From assembly GCA_902806065.1 (NCBI GenBank), contig CADCVE010000037.1:45216-109215 (forward strand): DNA of 64,000 nucleotides, in the 5' to 3' direction. Positions within the stretch are counted from its first letter, which is position 1. Each line of letters starts with the position of its first letter. The notes beneath the pieces are model-generated. The model had not been told where the DNA came from. It searched no databases and saw nothing but the letters and a program-made list of their open reading frames with translations. Below are positions 36,553 to 45,027 of this stretch, piece after piece. The DNA comes from an uncultured Rubrobacteraceae bacterium. Its GTDB lineage: Bacteria; Actinomycetota; Rubrobacteria; Rubrobacterales; Rubrobacteraceae. Made by a program: the position numbers and the translations under genes.

Positions 36553-37707
36553 CTATACGCCAGGAGCAGGAGCCGCATCCGGAGCGATGAGTCCCGTTCT
36601 AGCGGCGTGTTCGGCGGCCTCGGCGGTGCGGACTGTGAGCAGCATCTCCACGCCGAGGGTCCGAAGCTCGGCGGCTATGGCGTGTACAGCGGCGTCGCGC
36701 TCCTTTGTCGTCACGTCGCGGATGTAGATAGCTCTGATACGACCCGGGTGTTCGAGCACGATCTGGCGGTAAATCTCCGGGTCCTTCTCCCCGGAGTCCC
36801 CGATCAGGACGAACGGAAGCCCGGGGTAGGTGGCGAGCAGCGTCCGAATGATCCCGAGCTTGTGCCTCTCATGGTCCCGTATGGTCCTCCGGCCCCAGTC
36901 CTTCAAGAACAGCGGCCCCGCCGGTACACCATGTACATCGAGGAAGTCCTCCAGCAGATCGTAGAGGTTCCACGGGCTGCTCGATACATAGAAGATCGGG
37001 TTGAACTCCCCCCGCCCTCCGTCATAGCCCCGGCTCCAGCCATTCTGCAACGCCTGATAAAAGCCGGCCACGCCCTCGAAGGGAAGCCGTGTATGCGCAT
37101 TACCCAGCAGCGTCAGCCGGGCCATCTTCAGGAGGTCCGTCGCACTCGATTGCACCACCGTATCATCGAGGTCGCTGATAACTCCAAACCTGGCGCCTTC
37201 GGGGACTAGCACGCTCCCCGCCGCCCGCACCGGTTCCTGGTCCTTCCCCCACCGGGGAGCTAGAAGTTCGATCTCCACCGGATACCATCCCGTGTCGCCC
37301 TTCAGCGGCTCCGAAAGCTCGAAGCGCAGATCGAAGAAACCCTCCGTATCGGCCGTAGCTTCCACCTCTAGCAGACTGTGAGAGGTCTTTAGAGAGCCTC
37401 GCATCAGCGCGTGCGGGATCTCGGAGCTAAGAAAGCGGCGGGACATATTACGCAGGTTACGGCGCCAGGAATCGTTCGCGGTAGCAGGCGCGAGGTCGAC
37501 CGTCTCCAAAACGCGGCCCTTCAAAAACAACCGGTCCCGCGTACCATGTCCGCGATACGATAAGATCTCAACCGGCGCCCGCCGCCCCCTCCGCCGCTTC
37601 AGCCGCAACCTCAGCCAGTCGAAGCCTCTCTCGACTTCCCGCTCCACCGCCACGATCATGCCCTTCCAACCCGGCAAGCTATCCCTCCAGACAACCTCTA
37701 CAGCCAC
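36553..37707 (-). CDS. App1-like phosphatidate phosphatase (DUF2183)
   Basis: 384 residues. The HAD catalytic motif FGVISDLDDTVVQSSATD is followed by NPIFYVSSSPWNLYDLLEDFLDVHGVPAGPLFLKDWG and PFVLIGDSGEKDPEIY, the App1/DUF2183 signatures. The N-terminal part contains a beta-sandwich (LSYRGHGTRDRLFLKGRVLETVDL). In yeast the family dephosphorylates phosphatidic acid. The start is the first ATG; internal MIVAVEREVERGFDW is a second candidate. It stands opposite the DedA-like lipid-scramblase gene, so a lipid-related pair is possible. Confidence 0.88.
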   Translation of the reverse strand: MAVEVVWRDSLPGWKGMIVAVEREVERGFDWLRLRLKRRRGRRAPVEILSYRGHGTRDRLFLKGRVLETVDLAPATANDSWRRNLRNMSRRFLSSEIPHALMRGSLKTSHSLLEVEATADTEGFFDLRFELSEPLKGDTGWYPVEIELLAPRWGKDQEPVRAAGSVLVPEGARFGVISDLDDTVVQSSATDLLKMARLTLLGNAHTRLPFEGVAGFYQALQNGWSRGYDGGRGEFNPIFYVSSSPWNLYDLLEDFLDVHGVPAGPLFLKDWGRRTIRDHERHKLGIIRTLLATYPGLPFVLIGDSGEKDPEIYRQIVLEHPGRIRAIYIRDVTTKERDAAVHAIAAELRTLGVEMLLTVRTAEAAEHAARTGLIAPDAAPAPGV

Positions 37708-38103
37708 TCGACAAACTCCACCTTTAATTATCCTCTAACCCTTCCCGCGGCGCCTCACGCCAATGTAGCCTCTCCTCGATAGCAGTAGCGATCCCCCGGT
37801 GAACGTTGACCTAGAGGCGCATCGACGAATCACGCGACAAACCCACCACATCAGCCAGCCGCACTGCCTGCGCCGGCTCAACCTCCTCTCCCCCACCCTC
37901 ATGCCCCAGGCGATCAAGAGACTTCATCTTTTTAACGGTCTCCTGGTTAAAGGGTCTCCTGGTAAGTCTACGAAGCCTTGTGATGCTCCTCAGTTATCCT
38001 CATTACCTTTGAAGCCGACATACTCAAGGATCAGCCCTTCCGGGTCCGTCGATGCCACATCGAAACCGGCCTGTCATGCCTGCCCCCATGTCGCGGCAAC
38101 CAA
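37708..38103. other. Degenerate stretch between App1-like and DUF998 genes
   Basis: 396 bases with no convincing intact gene. On the minus strand, 37990-38070 encodes GFDVASTDPEGLILEYVGFKG then a stop, like the C-terminal strand of a VOC-fold protein. A short direct repeat, GGTCTCCTGGT, occurs twice around 37939-37965. On the plus strand a 198-codon frame is open, and one part of it (RRLNLLSPTLMPQAIKRL) loosely recalls a serine-recombinase tail; this is too weak to call. It looks like eroded DNA left by earlier insertions. Confidence 0.4.
37990..38070 (-). pseudogene. Possible VOC-fold protein remnant
   Basis: About 26 codons reading GFDVASTDPEGLILEYVGFKG match the end of a VOC domain, where a metal-binding Glu follows DPEG. 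No upstream part was found in any frame, so only a tail remains. The call rests on a short match. Confidence 0.3.
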
Positions 38104-38700
38104 TCACGCCGCAAGCGAGCGGAGTTGGATAGCGGTAACTAGCAACCACGAGACGAAGACCGTAACAAAGATCCGCTCCGACACCCCAAAAAGCTCGTCG
38201 CCAAGGAGCGGTATCGAGAGCAACGCACCAACGGCGACGATGGCCCAGACTAGCGTAGGCAGCGCGAACGACCTCCAGCGCGCGTCGCCGCGAAACCGCC
38301 GCGCGAAGAGGAACATCACGATCAGGATGAGCAAGAACGACGTCAACGCCACGATGCTGTGGATCACGGCCTCAGTCCCGCCCGGTCCTGTATGAAAGAT
38401 ACCCAGTAAGAACCACAGAACACTAGTAACGGCGAGCAGCAGCGGGGCATCCAGCGCAGCGTCGACCGACCGATACATACCAAAAGCTAGCGCGAGGCTG
38501 CCGATGGCGAAAGCGAAGAAAGCGACATCCATCAGCATCCCAAAGCGCCCGACCGCCAGCGCGCTGATCCCTTGCTTGATCGGATCGTACTCGTCGGCAG
38601 TCACAACCGGGAGGGTAACGACGGTCACCAACCAATAAACGTAGGTGATGATCGCCAGCGTCCCCGCCAAACGGAGCTGTTTCGATTTGCCCATCATCAC
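38104..38700 (-). CDS. DUF998 family membrane protein
   Basis: 198 residues with six membrane helices. The family pattern is visible in YDPIKQGISALAVGRFGMLMDVAFFAFAIGSLALAFGMYR and in FHTGPGGTEAVIHSIVALTSFLLILIVMFLFARRF. Function is unknown; such proteins often occur alone. The start MMMGKSKQ has several alternative methionines. It is divergent from the broken hicBA module. Confidence 0.85.
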   Translation of the reverse strand: MMMGKSKQLRLAGTLAIITYVYWLVTVVTLPVVTADEYDPIKQGISALAVGRFGMLMDVAFFAFAIGSLALAFGMYRSVDAALDAPLLLAVTSVLWFLLGIFHTGPGGTEAVIHSIVALTSFLLILIVMFLFARRFRGDARWRSFALPTLVWAIVAVGALLSIPLLGDELFGVSERIFVTVFVSWLLVTAIQLRSLAA

Positions 38701-38816
38701 TACGAAAAGATACCGTACAATGACGCTCCGCCCGCCCCCCTCGACCTACCGTCCATACTAATCGGTGCGGCCCCGGAGAGGTTACGAGATCGTTTTCGGT
38801 CACGTAAGCCGGAGGT

Positions 38817-38838
38817 TGTACAGTTACTTGGCTGTACG
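38817..38838. promoter_or_regulatory. Inverted repeat upstream of hicB, possible operator
   Basis: TGTACAG at 38817-38823 and CTGTACG at 38832-38838 form a 7-base repeat with one mismatch and an 8-base spacer, just before the hicB start. A second short pair, CTTGG/CCAAG, overlaps it. HicB antitoxins bind such palindromes to repress their own operon. Evidence is position and symmetry only. Confidence 0.35.
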
Positions 38839-38848
38839 ATCCAAGTGT

Positions 38849-39090
38849 ATGTTGATGGTCCACTACATTGAAGCCGCGATGCATGAAGCGAGGTACGAGG
38901 TGCTGGAGGACGGGACCTGGTACGGGAAATCCCTGGGCTCCAGGGCGTCTGGTCCGACGCCGATACCCGCGAGCAAAGCCGCAAGGAACTCGAAGAAGTC
39001 TTGGAGGAATGGATCTACCTGCGGCTCTCCAAGAACCTGACGATCCTCCCTATGGGCGGTGTCGTAATCAAGGCGCCCTCCACAGCCTGA
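38849..39090 (+). pseudogene. hicB: HicB-family antitoxin, frameshifted
   Basis: The first frame reads MLMVHYIEAAMHEARYEVLEDGTWYG, a typical HicB start, up to about 38926. From there the family sequence continues in another frame: EIPGLQGVWSDADTREQSRKELEEVLEEWIYLRLSKN...ILPMGGV and a stop at 39088-39090. One G missing from the GGG run at 38924-38926 explains the change (GGGGAAATC would be continuous). The stop overlaps the hicA start by one base, the normal layout of this toxin-antitoxin pair. Confidence 0.8.
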
Positions 39091-39308
39091 TGCCACCCTT
39101 CGGCCCCGTAAGCCGGAGAGACTTGATCCGCTACCTCAGAGATCTCGGCTTCGAAGGCCCATACTCGGGAACCCGGCACGAGTTCGTGGTCAAGGAAGAC
39201 TAGACTCCTAGAATCCCTAACCCCCGTAGAGGAGAGATAAGCAGAGACCTCCTGGACCGCGTACTAAAACAGGCCGGCGTGTCGAAAGAGGAGTGGCGAA
39301 ACCTCTAA
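39090..39308 (+). pseudogene. hicA: HicA-family mRNA interferase toxin with in-frame TAG
   Basis: 72 codons reading MPPFGPVSRRDLIRYLRDLGFEGPYSGTRHEFVVKED, then TAG at 39201-39203, then in the same frame TPRIPNPRRGEISRDLLDRVLKQAGVSKEEWRNL and the natural stop. The double-stranded-RNA-binding-like fold and catalytic His (GTRHEF) are present; the amber codon stands where relatives have Leu or similar, so it is a nonsense mutation of one base. The toxin should be inactive unless the stop is read through. The end overlaps the tail of the convergent MmeI-like gene by four bases. Confidence 0.8.
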
Positions 39309-41236
39309 CCATCCTCGCTCGCCGCCCGCTCCAGGTTCAACGCCAGCAAGTTCTTCAAAACCTCCTCGTCCGCCAGATCCGCCGGCCACCCGTAAGCAGC
39401 GTACACCGCTGCGTCGAGCCGGGCATGAGCGTTCGCGAGCCACGTAGGACGGGCGTTATACAGGTTCGTCAGCGTCCGCTTCTTCAGCTCCGCAGCATTC
39501 GCGTTCTCCGGGTTCAGCCAGTTGCGGCGTAGCTCGTCGAGGCGCTTCGCGGCGGCGGAGATCTCCACCCGCTGCTCCCCGGCTTCCCCAGGCTCCGGAA
39601 ACGGAAACGTCTCGAAGCACGTCGTCGGCGTATAACGGGGATCGTTGCCTACGCCAAGGAACGTTCCCATCCTGAGCGCCCACAGGTCGTGCGCCCGCGA
39701 TTGCAGAATGCCGAAGGAGTAGTCGTCTTCGAGGGCAAAGACCAAGGTTCCCTGATTGCATAGCACTTCGGGAGTCATCCAAACAAAAACTCGGTACTTT
39801 GCCACAGCGGGAGTCGTAACAAATCGAGCTTTTCCCTCCAAGGCAGCCCGCATTTCTGGTCGCGGCCTTGCGTACCTCCACCACTGGCCTTGAAAGTCGT
39901 CACGCCGATTCTGGCTCCGTATGGGTAGGACATGCTCTCTCACGTATTCAAAGGGCAACTCGTACAGCGACGCCTCCTCAAAAGGCATCATTCCAAAGTC
40001 TATTGTCCACTTCCTGCGCGAGCGACGAACTATATCCACCGCACTCGCGACTGGACGTACAACATCGGAATTAGGGCGACCGTTGACATTCACCGGTGCA
40101 TTCAGCATTGCTTGCCCGGTTTCGGCGTCGATGTCAAATGGTGCTTTCGGAGAAGGTCCCATAAAACAGATGTCGAAGTTCTCCGGCAATCTGCGCGCTG
40201 TAGACAAGTCTGCTGTGGAGGTCAAATTCGCATGAATAGCTGTAGCCGGCACACCGTCCAGCACTTTCTCCGCCTCTGTTCCGTCGTCAAATCCGACCAT
40301 CGAGACACGTACCGCAGCGCCGTTTAGTATCCAAGGCCGGTCAGATTCGGCGAAAAAGATGTCGCCGGTATCCTTGATACGCTCTATCACCCGGCGGTTT
40401 GCGCCTCCCCGTATTGAATTCGTCGCCAAAAGCCCGCACCGTACAGCTTCGCCAGCTTCGGCCTGCTCCCGCGCCCTCTCAAACCAATAGCAGACGAGGT
40501 CGGCGAACGCTGGCACTCGGCCCTTGTATAACTCGAACAAGTCCTCGACATACTCACTGCCAAGCTCCGAGCGGATCCTATTGCCTCCAAGGAACGGCGG
40601 GTTGCCGATGATCACGTCCGCCTCGGGCCATTCGGGCTCCCGCAGCCCTCCGTTCTCGTCGCGGACGATGAGGGCGTCCATCTCCTTGATGTTGGTCATC
40701 GGGCCGAGGATGGGCTCGCAGCGGGTACCGAAGCCGTTGTCGTGCATCCACTGGAGGTAGCCGATCCACACGGCGACCTGCGCCAGCTCGTGCGCGTAGG
40801 GGCTGGTCTCTATCCCGTAGAGTTGTTCTGGGCTGACCTCCGGGAAGAACGGCGTGAGCCCGACCATCCCCATGAAGCTAGAGACCTCTTTCTCCAGGTC
40901 CAGAAGCTCCTTGAGGCTCACGTACAGGAAGTTCCCCGACCCACACGCTGGGTCAAGCACCCGCATACCGCGCAGCTTCTCCGCGAAGCCAAGCGACAGC
41001 GCCTCCGCTCGCCGCAGGGCGTTCGCGGCCGCCCGCCCGGAGAGGGCGCGCGCCTTATTCGCCTCGGCTTCGGCCTTCTCCCGCACCGCTTCCCACTCGC
41101 GTCGCAGCGGGGCCATGAGGACGGGCTCGACGATGGCGAGGATGTCCTCGCGGCCGGTGTAGTGCGCCCCGAGCCGGGCGCGCTGGGCGGGGTCCAGCGA
41201 CCTCTCGAAGAGGGTACCGAAGATCGCGGGCTCCAC
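39305..41236 (-). pseudogene. MmeI-like type IIL restriction-modification protein, methylase and specificity part
   Basis: 643 codons open from GTG at 41236. EPAIFGTLFERSLDPAQRARLGAHYTGREDI is the linker into the N6-adenine methyltransferase domain: VLDPACGSGNFLYVSLKELLDLE (SAM motif) and IIGNPPFLGGNRIR (catalytic NPPF). CGLLATNSIRGGANRRVIERI and the late target-recognition region (about residues 400-560) follow. It is the second part of a gene that starts at 42084 and is broken by one missing base at 41236-41237. It could still be translated from the internal GTG as a lone methylase, but no good ribosome site was seen. Confidence 0.82.
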
Positions 41237-42084
41237 CGATTCCAGTCCAGCCGGGCGGCCTCCGCGAGCAGCTTCAACTCCTCGCTCGTAAGCGGTACGA
41301 CCTCTCCGGTCTCGTACAACCCGCCGTTGAAGCGCAGGATGTCTTCGAGCAGGAAGTCCCCGCCATCGCGCATAGCCCGGAACAAGTCACCGGCGTAGGC
41401 CGCGAACCGATCCGGCTCTCTCATCGTTCGCTCTACTACCCGCGTGAAGAGGTCCTTGGGCAACAGCCCGATGTCCTCTGCAAAGAGGCAAAAGAGAAGT
41501 TTATTGAGGAAGTGAGCGGCCTCGCGCGGCTCGACACCGCGGGCACGCATCCCATCGGCGAGCCTCGCAAACCTGCGCGCCGCCTCCTCCGTGACACCCT
41601 CCACCGTGCGATTCGGGCGCAGCGAATCCGGTTCCATAAACAGGGCGCGCAACACCCGCACGTTCTCCGGGCGCGGCAACTCGGCGTTGGTAAAGCGGTA
41701 GACCCGCTTCGCGGTGCCGGTGAAGTTGGTATGCACCTCATACCGCTGCGTATCCGTAACCACCAAAAGCGGCGGGTTACCCAGGGATTCACGGTACTGC
41801 AAAAGCTGTCCGTAGGCCGCGCCGAGGTCTTTGTGGCGGCCCTTATACTCAAAGGCGAAGCGCCCCTCGTGCCACACGTCGGCGAAACCCTTGCCGCCAC
41901 CGGTCTTCTCAACACCCTTCTCGAAAGCGTAAAAAGCTCCGGTCGGATCAGCCTCCGCGGGTGCGGGAGCGCCGACCATCGCGCACAGGTCCAAGAAGTG
42001 CTGCTGGTAAGAGGCCCTCTCCGAGAGCGCCGCGCCTGCCCACTTCTCCGCGAAGGCTTGGGGTGTGAGCGCCGCCACAGCCAC
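41237..42084 (-). pseudogene. MmeI-like type IIL restriction-modification protein, nuclease part
   Basis: About 282 codons from GTG at 42084. The MmeI N-terminus (LTPQAFAEKWAGAALSERASYQQHF) is followed by an endonuclease motif, GFADVWHEGRFAFEYKGRHKD, with D and ExK metal ligands near residue 70, then the helical connector (HFLNKLLFCLFAEDIGLLP). At EAARLDWNR the reading frame turns to nonsense; adding one G to the CGG at 41236-41238 restores ...VEPAIFGTLFERS. The restored protein would be 926 residues, normal for the family. The start lies five bases after the ruvB stop, so it was placed at the end of the ruv operon. Confidence 0.82.
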
Positions 42085-42088
42085 GCCT

Positions 42089-43219
42089 CTAGTGTGTCTT
42101 CTCCGCTCCAGGGATGCCGAGGTGGTGGTAGGCGCGTTCGGTGGCGATGCGTCCACGGCTGGTACGTTGTATGAGGCCGCTCTGGAGTAGGAACGGCTCG
42201 TACACGTCCTCCACCGTATCGCGCGCCTCACCGAGGGCCAGCGAGATCGTGCCGACCCCGACGGGGCCGCCGTCGAACTTCTCGATAACGAGGCCGAGGT
42301 ACTTCCGGTCTATAGGGTCGAGGCCCAGGTAGTCCACGCCCTGCATGTCCAGCGCGGCGTTGGCCGTCTCCTCATCGATGGTCCCGTCCCCGATCACCTC
42401 GGCGTAGTCCCGGACGCGCCGCAGTAAGCGGTTGGCGATGCGCGGGGTACCGCGGCTGCGGGTCGAGAGTTCGTGGGCGCCGGCATCCGTCGTCGGTATC
42501 TTCAGGATGCCCGCGTTGCGAACCACGATCTTCTTTAAGTCTTCGGGTCTGTAGTAGTCCAGCCGGGCGGTAAAACCGAACCTGTCCAGCAGCGGCTTCG
42601 TCATAAGCCCCGTGCGCGTCGTCGCCCCGACCAGCGTGAAGCTCGGCACGTCCATCCGGATAGTGCGCGCCGACGGTCCCTGCCCGAGAACTATATCCAT
42701 CGCGAAGTCCTCCATCGCCGGGTACAGGACCTCTTCGATCTGCCTGTTCAAGCGGTGGATCTCATCTATAAACAGGAAGTCTCCTTCCTCCAGCGAGGTC
42801 AAGATCGCCGCCATATCCCCCGCCCGCTCCAGGCTCGGCCCACTCGTGATGGAGATATCCACCCCCATCTCAGCCGCGAGGATGCGGCACAGCGAGGTCT
42901 TCCCAAGCCCCGGCGGGCCCGCGAGCAGCATGTGGTCCAGCGGCTCCCCCCGCCTCTTCGCCGCCTCCACGAAGATCCTCAAGTTCTCCTTCAACGCCTC
43001 CTGCCCGATAAACTCATCCAACGTACGCGGCCTGAGCGTCGGCTCGTCACCCTCCGCATCCTCCAGCGGGTCCAACGTCCCGTCCCTGCCAGCCGCCCCC
43101 GTTATGTCCTCGGGCACCTCATCCCCGGGCTCGCGCCTCAAACCGTCACCACGCACCGTGAAGTCGTCCATCTCCTCCATGCCGCCATCGAAACCGCCGC
43201 CATTTTCGCTCTGGCTCAA
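42089..43219 (-). CDS. ruvB: Holliday junction branch migration helicase RuvB
   Basis: 376 residues. AAA+ motor that drives Holliday junctions with RuvA. Walker A is [10 protein letters not shown] at 101-110, Walker B is FIDEIHRL, and sensor region [19 protein letters not shown] is intact. The winged-helix end has [17 protein letters not shown]. An acidic extension of about 60 residues precedes the usual start. TTG at 43219 overlaps the ruvA stop by four bases (TTGA). MmeI-like gene follows five bases downstream. Confidence 0.96.
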   Translation of the reverse strand: MSQSENGGGFDGGMEEMDDFTVRGDGLRREPGDEVPEDITGAAGRDGTLDPLEDAEGDEPTLRPRTLDEFIGQEALKENLRIFVEAAKRRGEPLDHMLLAGPPGLGKTSLCRILAAEMGVDISITSGPSLERAGDMAAILTSLEEGDFLFIDEIHRLNRQIEEVLYPAMEDFAMDIVLGQGPSARTIRMDVPSFTLVGATTRTGLMTKPLLDRFGFTARLDYYRPEDLKKIVVRNAGILKIPTTDAGAHELSTRSRGTPRIANRLLRRVRDYAEVIGDGTIDEETANAALDMQGVDYLGLDPIDRKYLGLVIEKFDGGPVGVGTISLALGEARDTVEDVYEPFLLQSGLIQRTSRGRIATERAYHHLGIPGAEKTH

Positions 43220-43809
43220 CGCCTTGTACCACCCATCCGTCGCAGCGCCTCCCTGACGTACCTCTGCACCGTATCCTGCGGCGGCACCTCTTTGAGCGCC
43301 CCCTCCGCCTCCTCGATGGAGTACCCGAGCGCCGTCAGAGCCTCCCGCGCCTCGATATACGGCCCTGGTGAAGCCCCGTTTCCACCGACGATACCGGGAT
43401 CAAAAGCCACCAAATTCTTCCCGCGCAGCTCCAGCACCAGGCGCTCGGCCGTTTTCCTCCCGAGACCCGGCACCGACGCGAGCTTTACGATGTCGCTCCT
43501 CCCAACCGCCTCGGCGACCTCCTGGGAGGTCATTGCGCTCAGGACCGAGAGCGCCAGCTTCGGCCCGACCTTGCTGACGCCGGTGAGAGAGTCGAACGCC
43601 GCCCGCTCCTCCTTGCCGGCGAACCCGAAGAGTAGCATCGCGTCCTCCCGCACGACCATCCTGGTGTGCAGCACGCACTCCTCCCCGAGAGGCGGCAGCG
43701 CCTTCAGGGTGTTCGACGAGGTCGAGGCCCGGTAGCCTACGCCTCCGACGTCCACGACGACGCCCTCCATGTCCTTCTCCACCAGTTGTCCGCGCAGCCT
43801 CTGGATCAT
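43216..43809 (-). CDS. ruvA: Holliday junction branch migration protein RuvA
   Basis: 197 residues. RuvA binds the four-way junction and loads Ruv[29 protein letters not shown] is the N-terminal OB domain; the helix-hairpin-helix part shows [14 protein letters not shown] and [24 protein letters not shown]-terminal domain ([11 protein letters not shown]) contacts RuvB. It overlaps ruvB by four bases and follows ruvC by 24 bases. Confidence 0.96.
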   Translation of the reverse strand: MIQRLRGQLVEKDMEGVVVDVGGVGYRASTSSNTLKALPPLGEECVLHTRMVVREDAMLLFGFAGKEERAAFDSLTGVSKVGPKLALSVLSAMTSQEVAEAVGRSDIVKLASVPGLGRKTAERLVLELRGKNLVAFDPGIVGGNGASPGPYIEAREALTALGYSIEEAEGALKEVPPQDTVQRYVREALRRMGGTRR

Positions 43810-43833
43810 TGTCTAATTATCCCGCACGAGGAG

Positions 43834-44391
43834 CTATTTCCCCACCCCCACCTTGCCACCCCTTACTCCCCCCATCCGGGAAGAGAAGGCATGACAGATG
43901 GCGATGGCGAGACCATCGGCGGCGTCGTCGGGTTTGGGGATCTCACGCAGGTTCAACAATGTCTTTACCATCTCCTGCACCTGGCGCTTCTCCGCCCGCC
44001 CATAAGAAGTTATCGCCTGCTTCACCTGCAAAGGCGTATACTCCGCCACCTCGATCCCCGCACGATAAGCCGCGAGCAACACCACCCCGCGCGCCTGACC
44101 CACCGTAATACCCGTGGTCACGTTAGTATTGAAGAAAAGCTCCTCGACCGCCACCGTCTCCGGCCTGTACCCCTTTACAAGCTCTGTTACCCCATCAAAG
44201 AGCCTGCCCAGCCGTCGCGGCATCTCCCAATTAGAAGGCGTAACGATAGCCCCATGTTGCACGTAGCGCAAGCGATTCCCCTCCTGGCGGATCACCCCCC
44301 AACCCATCGTCGCCGTCCCCGGGTCTATCCCGAGGATAATCCTACCCCCCGAAGTACCCTGCCCGCGCCTGTCCGCCATGCTCACCGCCAT
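43834..44391 (-). CDS. ruvC: Crossover junction endodeoxyribonuclease RuvC
   Basis: 185 residues from the chosen start. RuvC cuts Holliday junctions symmetrically. The RNase-H-like fold is visible as ILGIDPGTATMGWGVI (first catalytic Asp), VAVEELFFNTNVTTGITVGQARGVVL (Glu), and PDDAADGLAIAICHAF (last Asp pair). The frame is open 57 codons further upstream but those codons look unlike RuvC. MAVSM and MADRR (44379) are both possible starts; no strong ribosome site decides it. This is the first gene of ruvCAB on this strand. Confidence 0.93.
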   Translation of the reverse strand: MAVSMADRRGQGTSGGRIILGIDPGTATMGWGVIRQEGNRLRYVQHGAIVTPSNWEMPRRLGRLFDGVTELVKGYRPETVAVEELFFNTNVTTGITVGQARGVVLLAAYRAGIEVAEYTPLQVKQAITSYGRAEKRQVQEMVKTLLNLREIPKPDDAADGLAIAICHAFSSRMGGVRGGKVGVGK

Positions 44392-44611
44392 GCTGGGAAG
44401 GTTAACCCGTCCCTCGTAGCCCTGCACCGCCCCCTTAATATGGTACTCCTCCCGGAGAGAAACACCACGGGAGAGGTAGGACATCTTTTCAAAGAAGAAG
44501 GCAAGGAGCCTGAAGCCACTCTTGCCGAGACTCGAAATTCCAGCTATTAATATCAAAGACAAGTTCTTTGGAAGGGCGGTGGAAGGTCAGAAGCTCAGCG
44601 CGTGTCAGACA

Positions 44612-44645
44612 GGGCCGGGACCAGGTTCGCGGTCCCGGCCCTTTT
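44612..44645 (+). terminator. Orphan rho-independent terminator
   Basis: GGGCCGGGACC at 44612-44622 pairs perfectly with 44631-44641 around an 8-base loop and is followed by TTTTCTTCT. This is a classical terminator reading to the right. The nearest plus-strand gene upstream is the broken hicA, 5.3 kb away, so the transcript it ends is not obvious; an unannotated small RNA starting near 44.5 kb is possible. Confidence 0.7.
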
Positions 44646-44894
44646 CTTCTACCCTGTGGCATCTACAACGCGTCCTCTGCCTCCTGGCAAGACTGCCCTG
44701 ACAAACGTAAATAGTACTCAGGCGCCGGGCAACGAGATTAGTAGCCTCTATTCACGAATATTCCCCATGGCTGGCAAGAGACGCCGCACAAGCCGGCCCA
44801 GCCAACCTTTCAGGTGTCCCATGCAATCGTCAGTTTTCGGTCGATTACGCAACTTGATAAATGCTGAGCGTGTACGCGGGCATCTCCAACTCGA

Positions 44895-44927
44895 CGAATA
44901 TCAGTCAACGCTATACGCTGATATTCG
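44895..44927. promoter_or_regulatory. 10-bp inverted repeat upstream of MFS gene
   Basis: CGAATATCAG at 44895-44904 and its exact complement CTGATATTCG at 44918-44927 are separated by 13 bases, an arrangement like a TetR- or MarR-type operator. A similar half-site, ACGAATATT, occurs at 44755-44763. No regulator gene is adjacent. Confidence 0.45.
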
Positions 44928-45027
44928 AACTGGCATCGCTCGGCAACCCGGCGCAGTCGATAGAGTTTGGTTAACTGTCAAGTAAGCTAGCATAAGGTCT
45001 ATCCTGCTATGGAGATCCCGAGGAGCA

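Larger units (their letters stand above)
44392..45027. other. Non-coding region between ruvC and the MFS gene
   Basis: 636 bases without a convincing gene. It contains a strong plus-strand terminator at 44612-44645 with no gene in front of it, and a 10-bp inverted repeat at 44895-44927 about 100 bases before the MFS start. The base composition around 44740-44960 is less GC-rich than the surrounding genes. It also marks the point where the yebC-ruvC neighbourhood is interrupted. Confidence 0.5.

Noticed and set aside
36553..37209. Plus-strand open frames opposite the App1-like gene
   Set aside because: They are out-of-frame shadows of a clear minus-strand gene in high-GC DNA.
37799..38395. 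198-codon plus-strand frame with a serine-recombinase-like segment
   Set aside because: Most of it is antisense to the DUF998 gene and only about 18 residues look similar; no catalytic domain is present.
44612..44641. TpsiC-arm-like GGTTCGCGGTCCC as a tRNA fragment or attachment site
   Set aside because: The loop has 8 bases rather than 7 and no acceptor stem or other arms are found; a terminator explains it.
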